DNA of 13,885 nt from Microbacteriaceae bacterium. GTDB lineage: Bacteria; Actinomycetota; Actinomycetes; Actinomycetales; Microbacteriaceae. Both the position numbers and the translations under genes were made by a program. How positions within the stretch are numbered: the first letter of the stretch is position 1; the number at the start of each line of letters is the position of its first letter. Location: contig RFQD01000015.1 of the NCBI GenBank assembly GCA_009925875.1, positions 1 through 13,885 of the forward strand, in the 5' to 3' direction. Below the pieces are notes generated by a model, which saw only the letters and a program-made list of their open reading frames with translations, had not been told where the DNA came from and searched no databases. Below, one piece after another: positions 1 to 5,952 of the stretch.

Positions 1-1
1 G

Positions 2-72
2 AGGGGATGACGGGAATCGAACCCGCGTAATCAGTTTGGAAGACTGAGGCTCTACCATTGAGCTACATCCCC
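2..72 (-). tRNA. tRNA-Gly (anticodon TCC)
   Basis: Read on the minus strand, the 71 nt fold into a full cloverleaf. The acceptor stem pairs GGGGATG with CATCCCC, the D arm is GCTC/GAGC, the anticodon stem TCAGT/ACTGA encloses the loop CTTCCAA, and the T arm has the TTCGATT loop. The anticodon is TCC, so the tRNA reads GGA and probably GGG glycine codons. The discriminator base is U, as expected for bacterial tRNA-Gly. Only one further base is present before the window edge, so whether CCA is encoded cannot be settled. It is transcribed away from tRNA-Pro and tig. Confidence 0.96.
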
Positions 73-113
73 GAGAGGCACCGGGAGCCACACGTGGTCG
101 ACCGGTACGGGAA

Positions 114-142
114 AGTCTATACGTTAGACTCGACGAGGTCAT
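114..142. promoter_or_regulatory. Divergent tRNA promoter region with mirror-image -10 boxes
   Basis: AGTCTA (114-119) and TAGACT (125-130) form a perfect 6-bp inverted repeat around TACGT, so a TANNNT-type -10 exists on both strands. On the minus strand, TAGACT (119 to 114) follows an ATGACC -35 (142 to 137; 4 of 6 matches to TTGACA) at exactly 17 nt. That would start transcription near 107, about 35 nt before tRNA-Gly. The plus-strand -10 has no convincing -35, so its use for tRNA-Pro and tig is inference. Confidence 0.45.
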
Positions 143-157
143 TTCGCCTCGCGCGAA
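143..157. promoter_or_regulatory. TTCGC-N5-GCGAA palindrome, possible ClgR-type operator
   Basis: The perfect inverted repeat TTCGC-CTCGC-GCGAA abuts the minus-strand -35 hexamer of the tRNA-Gly promoter and lies upstream of tRNA-Pro and tig. The spacing and half-sites resemble, as I recall them, the GTTCGC-N5-GCG type sites described for the actinobacterial Clp regulator ClgR. It could equally be a generic GC-rich palindrome. No ClgR gene is in the window. Confidence 0.3.
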
Positions 158-201
158 TCTCATGGTCACAGCACTCCGATGGTGGAGTGCGACACAACAT
201 C

Positions 202-278
202 CGGGGCGTAGCTCAGCTTGGTAGAGCGCTCGCTTTGGGAGCGAGAAGTCGCAGGTTCGAATCCTGTCGCCCCGACCA
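202..278 (+). tRNA. tRNA-Pro (anticodon TGG), CCA encoded
   Basis: The 77 nt form a complete cloverleaf. The acceptor stem pairs CGGGGCG with CGCCCCG, the anticodon stem CTCGC/GCGAG encloses TTTGGGA with anticodon TGG, and the T loop is TTCGAAT. Discriminator A is followed by a genomically encoded CCA (276-278). It reads CCA and probably other proline codons. The mature 3' end is only 42 nt from the tig start codon, with no obvious promoter or terminator between, so tig may be transcribed together with this tRNA. Confidence 0.97.
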
Positions 279-320
279 TCCAGTGAACCTGCCCCACGTA
301 CAAGGAAGATCGAGAGTCAA

Positions 321-1718
321 GTGAAGTCGTCCGTCGAAACACTGAGTCCCACACGCGCCAAGTTCACCATCACGGTGGATGAGGAAGATCTCAAGCCGGC
401 GATCAAGCACGCTTATGAGCACATCGCGGAGCAGGTTTCGATCCCCGGGTTCCGCAAAGGTAAGGTTCCCGCTCCGATCATCGACCAACGCGTCGGACGT
501 GCGGCCGTACTTGACCATGCGGTCAACGAAGGACTCGACGGCTTCTACCGCAAGGCCGCGGACGAGCACGGTGTGGTACCCATGGGGCGTCCCGAAGCTG
601 ATGTCGTTTCGCTTCCCAACGAAAAAGACTTCACCGGCGACCTGGTGGTCACCATCGAGGTCGACGTGCGACCCGAGGTGAAACTCCCCGATTTCACCAA
701 GATTTCCGTTGAGGTCGAGGCCGCTGAGGCGACAGCAGAGGATTTACTCAGCGAAATGGATGCCCTGCGGGAGCGATTCGGCACACTCATCACTGTCGAC
801 CGCCCCGCCAAAAAGGGCGATTTCGTGTCGCTTGATCTCGTGGCATCCATCAACGGAACGCAGATTGACACGGCGAACAACATTTCCTATGAACTCGGTT
901 CGGGGGAACTCATCGATGGCATCGATGAGGCACTCGATACGTTGACCGCGGGCGAAAGCACCACCTTCGAATCGACGCTTCTCGGCGGAGATCACGAAGG
1001 AGAACAAGCTCAGATTTCGGTCACCGTTTTGCAGGTGAAAGAACGCGAACTTCCCACCGCCGACGACGACTTCGCGCAAATCGCTGGTGGCGTTGACACG
1101 CTCGCGGAGCTGAAAGAGACGCTGAAGTCGGAGATTATTTCTCGCAAGGGACAACAACAGAGCAGGGAGGCGCGCACGAAGCTTCTGCAGAAGCTCGTTG
1201 CCGACATCAAGCTCGACGTTCCGCAGGGCATCGTCGACGCAGAGGTACACCGCCACCTCGAAAGCGAAGGACGTCTTGAAGATGACGCACATCGCGCTGA
1301 GGTCATCGACGAGACCAATACGATGTTCGCTCAGCAGATCATCCTCGATGTCATTGCCGAGACAAACAAAATCACGGTGAGTCAGACAGACCTCACGCAG
1401 GCCATCGTCAGTGGTGCAATGCAGTACGGCATGGACCCTAACGAATTTGCCCAGATTCTCACGCAGAACAACCAAATTCAGGCGCTCGTCGGTGACGTCG
1501 CGCGCAACAAGGCGGTTGCCTTTCTGCTCGGCCAAATCAAGGTCGTCGATTCCAAGGGCAAAGCGGTCGACATGGCCCCGTACTCGTTTGACCCGTCATC
1601 CGAACAAGGCCCCGCCGTCGACCTCGGCGGAGACGACCATGATCACGACCATGACCATGACCATGATCACGACCACTCGCACGACGAGAAGCCCAAAAAG
1701 GCAGCGAAGAAGAAGTAG
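321..1718 (+). CDS. tig: Trigger factor (ribosome-associated chaperone) with His/Asp-rich C-terminal tail
   Basis: Trigger factor binds near the ribosomal exit tunnel and shields nascent chains; its central domain is an FKBP-type peptidyl-prolyl isomerase. The N-terminal ribosome-binding domain carries the signature GFRKGK at residues 43-48. An FKBP-like domain spans roughly 164-245, starting [10 protein letters not shown]. The rest, to about 430, is the helical substrate-binding cradle. At 465 aa it is slightly longer than the classical protein. The start is GTG at 321, giving [15 protein letters not shown], which matches the usual N-terminus. A GAGAG run lies 4 nt upstream and a stronger AAGGAAG at 302-308, about 12 nt away. 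Oddly, residues 438-455 form an alternating Asp/His tract, followed by a lysine-rich end (KPKKAAKKK). It lies upstream of clpP1 as in many bacteria, but a divergent exporter gene intervenes here. Confidence 0.96.
   Translation: MKSSVETLSPTRAKFTITVDEEDLKPAIKHAYEHIAEQVSIPGFRKGKVPAPIIDQRVGRAAVLDHAVNEGLDGFYRKAADEHGVVPMGRPEADVVSLPNEKDFTGDLVVTIEVDVRPEVKLPDFTKISVEVEAAEATAEDLLSEMDALRERFGTLITVDRPAKKGDFVSLDLVASINGTQIDTANNISYELGSGELIDGIDEALDTLTAGESTTFESTLLGGDHEGEQAQISVTVLQVKERELPTADDDFAQIAGGVDTLAELKETLKSEIISRKGQQQSREARTKLLQKLVADIKLDVPQGIVDAEVHRHLESEGRLEDDAHRAEVIDETNTMFAQQIILDVIAETNKITVSQTDLTQAIVSGAMQYGMDPNEFAQILTQNNQIQALVGDVARNKAVAFLLGQIKVVDSKGKAVDMAPYSFDPSSEQGPAVDLGGDDHDHDHDHDHDHDHSHDEKPKKAAKKK
1632..1685 (+). 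repeat. Hexameric GAYCAY repeat coding for the (His-Asp)n tail of trigger factor
   Basis: Inside tig, GAC/GAT and CAT/CAC codons alternate and encode D438 to D455, with His at 440, 442, 444, 446, 448, 450, 452 and 454. Codon choice varies (CAT and CAC, GAC and GAT), so the repeat is not purely homogenised at DNA level. This suggests either an old expansion or selection for the peptide. Hexamer tracts like this can change length by slippage without breaking frame. Confidence 0.85.
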
Positions 1719-1736
1719 GTCTTCTCCACAAATCTG

Positions 1737-1783
1737 CACCCTCGGATTCGGTCTCGCCACCAAGTCCGGGGGTGTGATGTTTT
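1737..1783. terminator. Hairpin between convergent tig and exporter genes
   Basis: CACCCTCGGA (1737-1746) pairs with TCCGGGGGTG (1765-1774) over 10 bp with one G-U wobble and an 18-nt loop. A short T run (1780-1783) follows 5 nt after the stem. It lies 18 nt past the tig stop, so termination of tig is plausible. The loop is long and the T tract is short and offset, so it could also simply be a 3'-end stabilising structure. Confidence 0.4.
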
Positions 1784-2417
1784 ACCAGCCAAAGACGTGC
1801 TGGGCAAAAGACCACAGCAAGCTCAGGCCGATCGCGCACATCACGACGGCAATGACCGCGTCGAGGATGCGCCAGGCGACCGGCTTGGCAAAGACCGGAC
1901 GCAACAATCGCGCACCAAATCCCAGCGCACTGAACCACACGATGCTGCCCATAGCGGCGCCGGCGGCGAACCACCAGCGATTGTCGCCGTAGGTGCCGGC
2001 AACGGAACCGAGCAGTAACACCGTGTCGAGATACACGTGCGGATTCAAGTACGTGAGAGCAAGAACGGTCGCCACAGCCGCGCCCCACTTCAAAGGAGCG
2101 CCCGAGGGATCGGTTGTGAGTTCCCCCGGCTTCACCGCGCGCTTCGCCGCGAGAACGCCATAGGTGACCAAAAACAGCCCGCCCGCAATCTCAATAATGT
2201 TGAGCACGACGGGCACGCCGGCGATCAGCGAGCCCAGACCCAGCACGCCGAGCACGATGAGCAGGGCATCCGATAAGGCACAAATCGCCACGATGGTGAA
2301 AACGTGCTCGCGGCGCAAACCCTGCCGAAGCACGAACGCATTCTGTGCGCCAATCGCCACAATGAGGGACAAGCCAAAGCCGGCACCGGCCAGAGCGGCA
2401 AGAACGCTGGGGAACAT
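1782..2417 (-). CDS. LysE/ArgO-family amino acid exporter
   Basis: This 211-aa inner-membrane protein has about six hydrophobic segments and little else. Residues 19-33 read LIVAIGAQNAFVLRQ, the N-terminal signature of the LysE/ArgO branch of the LysE superfamily, and a conserved LTYLNPHVYLDT motif follows near residues 120-131. Members export basic amino acids (L-lysine, L-arginine) by proton-coupled antiport. The exact substrate cannot be read from the sequence. The gene lies opposite to its neighbours, converging on tig and diverging from clpP1. The ATG at 2417 is supported by a TAAGTT hexamer 6 nt upstream and the absence of a Shine-Dalgarno, which suggests a leaderless mRNA. No LysG-type regulator is adjacent. 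Family assignment is firm; assignment to lysE or argO specifically is not. Confidence 0.92.
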   Translation of the reverse strand: MFPSVLAALAGAGFGLSLIVAIGAQNAFVLRQGLRREHVFTIVAICALSDALLIVLGVLGLGSLIAGVPVVLNIIEIAGGLFLVTYGVLAAKRAVKPGELTTDPSGAPLKWGAAVATVLALTYLNPHVYLDTVLLLGSVAGTYGDNRWWFAAGAAMGSIVWFSALGFGARLLRPVFAKPVAWRILDAVIAVVMCAIGLSLLWSFAQHVFGW

Positions 2418-2423
2418 GAAGCC

Positions 2424-2429
2424 AACTTA
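2424..2429 (-). promoter_or_regulatory. -10 element of a likely leaderless exporter promoter
   Basis: On the minus strand TAAGTT is followed by 6 nt (GGCTTC) and then the ATG of the exporter. A TANNNT box 6-8 nt before the start codon with no Shine-Dalgarno is the usual actinobacterial leaderless arrangement. No good -35 hexamer is visible at 16-18 nt, so activation by a regulator is possible. Confidence 0.45.
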
Positions 2430-2435
2430 GCCGAT

Positions 2436-2482
2436 GGCGAACATGGCGATTTCGCCTCGCGACCTACCGATAGATTCGAATC
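2436..2482 (+). promoter_or_regulatory. clpP1 promoter region with clustered TTCGC/GCGAA half-sites
   Basis: Upstream of clpP1 lie GGCGAAC (2436-2442), the palindrome GGCGA-TT-TCGCC (2445-2456) and the overlapping TCGC-CTC-GCGA (2452-2462). A -10-like TAGATT follows at 2471-2476, and the position 17 nt upstream (GATTTC) is a poor -35. A weak -35 overlapped by inverted repeats is what an activator-dependent promoter looks like; ClgR activates clpP1P2 in several actinobacteria. A 10-bp palindrome GATTCGAATC (2473-2482) overlaps the -10 and start region. The operator assignment is inference. Confidence 0.4.
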
Positions 2483-2531
2483 AACTGCAGCGCCGGAACT
2501 CTGGCGGCAAGCAATGTGAGGAGCACACACC

Positions 2532-3122
2532 ATGGCAGACATGCCAATGCCGAACAGCGTGTTCGACCGGCTTTTGAAAGACCGCATCATCTGGTTGGGG
2601 TCGGAAGTTCGCGACGACAACGCGAACGAAATTTGCGCAAAGATGCTGCTGCTCGCGGCGGAAGATGACAAGAAGGACATCTTCCTGTACATCAACTCGC
2701 CGGGCGGATCCATCACCGCCGGTATGGCCATTTATGACACCATGCAGTTCGTCCCCAATGACATCGTCACGGTCGGCATCGGCATGGCAGCCTCGATGGG
2801 GCAGCTTCTTCTCACCAGTGGCACGAAGGGTAAGCGTTACATCACGCCCAACGCCCGCGTGCTTCTTCACCAGCCGCTCGGCGGAATCGGCGGCACGGCG
2901 AGCGACATTCAGACCCAGGCCGAACTCATCAACTCGATGAAGCGTCGTCTTGCCGAAATTACGGCGTCGCAGACGGGCAAGACGGTCGAACAAATCAATG
3001 AGGACGGTGACCGCGACCGCTGGTTTACCGCACAAGAAGCACTCGAATACGGGTTCGTCGACCACGTGCGTGAGTCGGCCTCCGACGTCGCCGGTGGCGG
3101 CGGAACGACCCAGGCAAAGTAG
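2532..3122 (+). CDS. clpP1: ATP-dependent Clp protease proteolytic subunit ClpP1
   Basis: This serine peptidase subunit assembles into heptameric rings that degrade proteins unfolded by ClpX or ClpC. The catalytic triad fits Ser88 (in GMAASMGQ), His113 (in ARVLLHQP) and Asp162 (in GDRDRW). INSPGGS at 54-60 is the substrate-binding strand region. The length of 196 aa is normal. The start at ATG 2532 is set by TGAGGAG at 2517-2523, 8 nt upstream; Met4 and Met6 are possible alternatives. The protein ends in a short glycine-rich tail (GGGGTTQAK). clpP2 follows 30 nt later. In actinobacteria the two paralogues typically form a mixed ClpP1-ClpP2 tetradecamer, which is the likely arrangement here. 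Confidence 0.96.
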   Translation: MADMPMPNSVFDRLLKDRIIWLGSEVRDDNANEICAKMLLLAAEDDKKDIFLYINSPGGSITAGMAIYDTMQFVPNDIVTVGIGMAASMGQLLLTSGTKGKRYITPNARVLLHQPLGGIGGTASDIQTQAELINSMKRRLAEITASQTGKTVEQINEDGDRDRWFTAQEALEYGFVDHVRESASDVAGGGGTTQAK

Positions 3123-3152
3123 GAGAAACGCCTCGACGGCTCGGGCAACACG

Positions 3153-3770
3153 ATGCCCTCCGGTCGTTACATCATGCCGTCGTTCACGGAGCGCACCTCC
3201 TACGGCTACAAGCAAATGGACGCGTACTCGAAGTTGTTTGAAGACCGAATCGTCTTCCTCGGGGTGCAGGTTGACGATGCCTCAGCCGATGACGTCATGG
3301 CTCAGTTGCTCGTGCTCGAGAGTCAAGATCCCGACCGCGACATCATCATGTACATCAACTCACCCGGTGGCTCGTTCACCGCGATGACCGCGATCTACGA
3401 CACGATGCAATACGTGCGGCCGCAGATTCAGACCGTGTGTCTCGGGCAGGCCGCCTCGGCTGCCGCCGTGTTGCTCGCGGCCGGTGCGCCGGGCAAGCGC
3501 CTTGCACTGCCGAACGCGCGCGTGCTCATCCACCAACCTGCATCGGGGGGCGACCGCGGACAGGCATCGGACATCGAGATCATGGCCAACGAAATCATGC
3601 GCATGCGCGAATGGCTCGAAGAGACACTGTCGCGTCATTCGAATCGCACGAAAGAGCAGGTCAACAAAGACATCGACCGCGACAAGATTCTCTCCGCGTC
3701 GGAGGCGCTGGAATACGGGCTCATCGACCAGGTGCTGACGAGTCGAAAGACGGCCGAATTGACCGCCTAA
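3153..3770 (+). CDS. clpP2: ATP-dependent Clp protease proteolytic subunit ClpP2
   Basis: This second ClpP paralogue has 205 aa. The predicted catalytic residues are Ser102 (in GQAASAAA), His127 (in ARVLIHQP) and Asp177 (in DIDRDK), with INSPGGS at 68-74. The N-terminal [15 protein letters not shown] resembles the usual actinobacterial ClpP2 leader and supports the ATG at 3153. No Shine-Dalgarno stands at the right distance; the nearest, AGGAG (3121-3125), overlaps the clpP1 stop, so translation is probably coupled to clpP1. Met8 is an alternative start. The gene is in the same frame as clpP1, and no stop codon separates the two other than the clpP1 amber codon. Partners are ClpP1 and the ClpX/ClpC unfoldases. 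Confidence 0.95.
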   Translation: MPSGRYIMPSFTERTSYGYKQMDAYSKLFEDRIVFLGVQVDDASADDVMAQLLVLESQDPDRDIIMYINSPGGSFTAMTAIYDTMQYVRPQIQTVCLGQAASAAAVLLAAGAPGKRLALPNARVLIHQPASGGDRGQASDIEIMANEIMRMREWLEETLSRHSNRTKEQVNKDIDRDKILSASEALEYGLIDQVLTSRKTAELTA

Positions 3771-3784
3771 TCACGGCGGAACGC

Positions 3785-3826
3785 ACGGGGCGCGACGGGT
3801 TCATTTGCGAACACGACGCGCCCCGT
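3785..3826 (+). terminator. GC-rich hairpin between clpP2 and clpX
   Basis: ACGGGGCGCG (3785-3794) pairs perfectly with CGCGCCCCGT (3817-3826). Inside, a further CG/CG and GTTC/GAAC pairing closes a 6-nt loop across two mismatches, giving a long stem-loop 14 nt after the clpP2 stop. Only a weak, interrupted T stretch (TTCAATGTGTTC) follows, so it may be an imperfect terminator, an attenuator or an RNA-stability element separating clpP1P2 from clpX expression. Confidence 0.5.
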
Positions 3827-3854
3827 TCAATGTGTTCAACGGTGTCGGTTTTAG

Positions 3855-3883
3855 GGTTTAGGCTCGCTCTGAACCCGTGTCAA
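3855..3883 (-). promoter_or_regulatory. Possible antisense promoter upstream of clpX
   Basis: On the minus strand a perfect TTGACA (3883-3878) is followed after 17 nt by TAAACC (3860-3855), which matches TATAAT at only three positions. If active it would read toward the clpP2 3' end. It may be coincidental. Confidence 0.2.
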
Positions 3884-3922
3884 CCATAGGTAGCACGGTG
3901 AACCGAAGGGTCAGGAGGAACC

Positions 3923-5209
3923 ATGGCACGAATGGGCGAGAGCGCCGACCTGCTGAAATGTTCCTTCTGTGGCAAGAGCCAAAAACAAGTCCAGCAACTG
4001 ATTGCTGGACCGGGTGTCTACATTTGTGATGAGTGCGTCGAACTCTGCAACGAAATCATCGAGGAGCGTCTGGCCGAAACTCAGCAAGACGATGTCAAAG
4101 ATTTCGATTTGCCAAAACCCCGAGAAATTTTTGCGTTTCTCGAGGAATATGTCATCGGGCAGGAACCGGCTAAGAAGGCTCTCTCGGTTGCCGTCTACAA
4201 CCATTACAAGCGCGTGCGCGCTGCCGAGGCGATCGCTCCCGCTGAGGTCAAGGCTGACGAAATCGAAATCGCCAAGAGCAACATTCTCCTCATTGGACCG
4301 ACCGGATGCGGAAAAACGTATCTGGCTCAGACGCTAGCTCGACGCCTCAACGTGCCCTTTGCGGTGGCCGACGCCACGGCGTTGACGGAGGCTGGCTATG
4401 TCGGCGAAGACGTCGAGAACATTCTGCTGAAGTTGCTCCAGGCGGCGGACTTCGATGTGAAGCGGGCGGAGACGGGCATCATCTACATCGATGAGGTCGA
4501 CAAGATTGCTCGCAAAGCTGAGAACCCCAGCATCACACGCGACGTGTCGGGCGAAGGCGTTCAGCAGGCCCTCCTCAAAATTCTCGAAGGGACGGTAGCG
4601 TCTGTTCCGCCGCAAGGTGGTCGCAAGCACCCGCATCAGGAATTCATTCAGATTGACACGACGAACGTACTGTTCATCGTTGCCGGTGCGTTTGCTGGGC
4701 TCGAAGAAATCATTTCGCAGCGGGTAGGAAAGCGCGGCATCGGTTTCGGTGCCCCGTTGCAGTCGAAGAATGACACCCGTGACCTGTTCGCCGAAGTACT
4801 TCCCGAAGACCTCCACAAGTTCGGGCTCATCCCCGAATTTATCGGTCGATTGCCCGTCGTCACGTCCGTGTCACCCCTCGATAAGAGCGCGCTCATCGAC
4901 ATTCTCATCGGACCAAAGAACGCGCTCATGAAGCAGTATCAGCGCATGTTTGAGCTCGACAACGTGCATCTGGAATTCGAGACGGATGCGCTCGACGCCA
5001 TTGCCGAACTTGCAGTGTTGCGGCAAACGGGTGCCCGGGGACTGCGCGCCATCATGGAAGAGGTGCTCGGCCCGATTATGTTCGAGGTGCCCTCGACCGA
5101 CCACATCGAGCGAGTCATCGTCACGCGTGACGCGGTAGTCGCCAACGCCGCTCCAACTATTGTGACGCGCCCGAAGGCGGCACCGGATCTTCGCGAGAAG
5201 ACTGCCTAG
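3923..5209 (+). CDS. clpX: ATP-dependent protease ATPase subunit ClpX
   Basis: ClpX is the AAA+ unfoldase that recognises tagged substrates and threads them into ClpP. The N-terminal zinc-binding domain has four cysteines at 13, 16, 35 and 38. Walker A is GPTGCGKT (125-132) and Walker B is IIYIDE (186-191). The pore loop GYVG lies at 158-161, the RKH loop at 234-236, and the IGF loop that docks onto ClpP at 273-275. A GARGLR sensor-2 motif lies near the C-terminus. The 428-aa length is typical. The start is fixed by AGGAGG at 3912-3917, 5 nt before the ATG. The gap of 152 nt after clpP2 contains a hairpin, so clpX may have its own promoter. It converges on the 77-aa gene with only 6 nt between stop codons. 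Confidence 0.97.
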   Translation: MARMGESADLLKCSFCGKSQKQVQQLIAGPGVYICDECVELCNEIIEERLAETQQDDVKDFDLPKPREIFAFLEEYVIGQEPAKKALSVAVYNHYKRVRAAEAIAPAEVKADEIEIAKSNILLIGPTGCGKTYLAQTLARRLNVPFAVADATALTEAGYVGEDVENILLKLLQAADFDVKRAETGIIYIDEVDKIARKAENPSITRDVSGEGVQQALLKILEGTVASVPPQGGRKHPHQEFIQIDTTNVLFIVAGAFAGLEEIISQRVGKRGIGFGAPLQSKNDTRDLFAEVLPEDLHKFGLIPEFIGRLPVVTSVSPLDKSALIDILIGPKNALMKQYQRMFELDNVHLEFETDALDAIAELAVLRQTGARGLRAIMEEVLGPIMFEVPSTDHIERVIVTRDAVVANAAPTIVTRPKAAPDLREKTA

Positions 5210-5215
5210 AGTCAA

Positions 5216-5449
5216 TCACGCGGGGTCGGTGACGGTGACCACACCGTTCGCGTCAATTGTCACGAGCGTTCCATCGTCGAGTTCGCACACGGGACGACCC
5301 TCGAGCCACGTCACGGTCCACCGCCAGGATGATGCATCCACCTTCAACTGACGAATCTGCGCTTCAACCGAGGCAATGCCATCCACGATGGGGCCAGTCA
5401 GCCGTGCGGGCGTTGGAGTGCCGAACGTCCACCGAGTGCCGAGTTGCAT
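5216..5449 (-). CDS. Small conserved-looking protein of unknown function (77 aa)
   Basis: I do not recognise this protein. It is 77 aa, soluble, without signal peptide or membrane segment. The C-terminal half reads as short beta strands (SSWRWTVTWLEG, GTLVTIDANGVVTVT), compatible with a small beta-sheet fold. It starts 3 nt after the stop codon of the GNAT gene on the same strand, so it is likely translationally coupled, and it ends 6 nt from the clpX stop. Its codon use resembles that of the neighbours, and the tight operon packing argues for a real gene. There is no clear Shine-Dalgarno beyond GGATA inside the upstream gene. A role linked to the acetyltransferase or to valS would be only a guess from position. 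Confidence 0.65.
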   Translation of the reverse strand: MQLGTRWTFGTPTPARLTGPIVDGIASVEAQIRQLKVDASSWRWTVTWLEGRPVCELDDGTLVTIDANGVVTVTDPA

Positions 5450-5452
5450 GAG

Positions 5453-5947
5453 TTAGATATCCGATTCGAAAATAATCCAGTCGGTCTGTCGTCCGACGTG
5501 TTCCGACATGCCCCGCGCCACCCTGTTGTCGGCGCCCACGGCCCACGCGACAGTCGCCGCGCCTCGAGTACGGCCATCCATCTTGACCGCCTCAATCAGC
5601 GCCTTGGCGACGCCTTTGCGACGCACGGTCGGCTCGACGTAGTGATCTTGAACTTGCATTTGCACATCGGCCTCGAGTGCGCGCGTCACCGCACAGAAAT
5701 GAATAAACCCAACCAGATGAGTTGACTCTAGAGTCGTGACCTCTCCTTTGGAGTTAATCGTTTCGACGATGTGTCTCTGCTCGGCGACGAACGCGAAAAG
5801 GTTCTCTTTTGGGTCAGTGAGCCACCCCCACGTTGTCAACGCCAGCGAATTGCTGACGGGGTGCGAATAGAAAGTTGCGTACTGCTGAAACAATGGCTTC
5901 CACTCGAAGAAGTCATTGTCATTCAAGCGACGAACCGTAATCGACAT
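5453..5947 (-). CDS. GNAT-family N-acetyltransferase
   Basis: This 164-aa single-domain protein has the GNAT acetyl-CoA binding motif A at residues 109-114 (RRKGVA, of the R/Q-x-x-G-x-A type), preceded by the strand DHYVEPTVR. The N-terminal LFQQYATFY and WGWLTD pieces are shared by a GNAT subgroup that modifies small molecules, but the acceptor substrate cannot be inferred. The ATG at 5947 has AGGAG 3 nt upstream, overlapping the valS stop; the gap to valS is 5 nt, so co-expression with valS is very likely. The protein is probably cytoplasmic. Family placement is good; the function is open (small molecule, peptide or protein N-acetylation). Confidence 0.88.
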   Translation of the reverse strand: MSITVRRLNDNDFFEWKPLFQQYATFYSHPVSNSLALTTWGWLTDPKENLFAFVAEQRHIVETINSKGEVTTLESTHLVGFIHFCAVTRALEADVQMQVQDHYVEPTVRRKGVAKALIEAVKMDGRTRGAATVAWAVGADNRVARGMSEHVGRQTDWIIFESDI

Positions 5948-5952
5948 GGCTC

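Noticed and set aside
58..324. Plus-strand open frame crossing tRNA-Pro
   Set aside because: It runs through the tRNA gene and its promoter region, so it is not a protein gene.
744..1535. Long minus-strand open frame (263 codons) inside tig
   Set aside because: It lies wholly antisense to a clearly functional tig, and the protein matches no family; open antisense frames are common with high-GC codon bias.
2481..3215. Minus-strand open frame (244 codons) across clpP1
   Set aside because: Antisense shadow of clpP1 and the linker; no recognisable domains or ribosome binding site.
3849..3862. Telomere-like TTTAGGG repeat (about two units) upstream of clpX
   Set aside because: Only two imperfect units in a bacterial intergenic region; chance resemblance.
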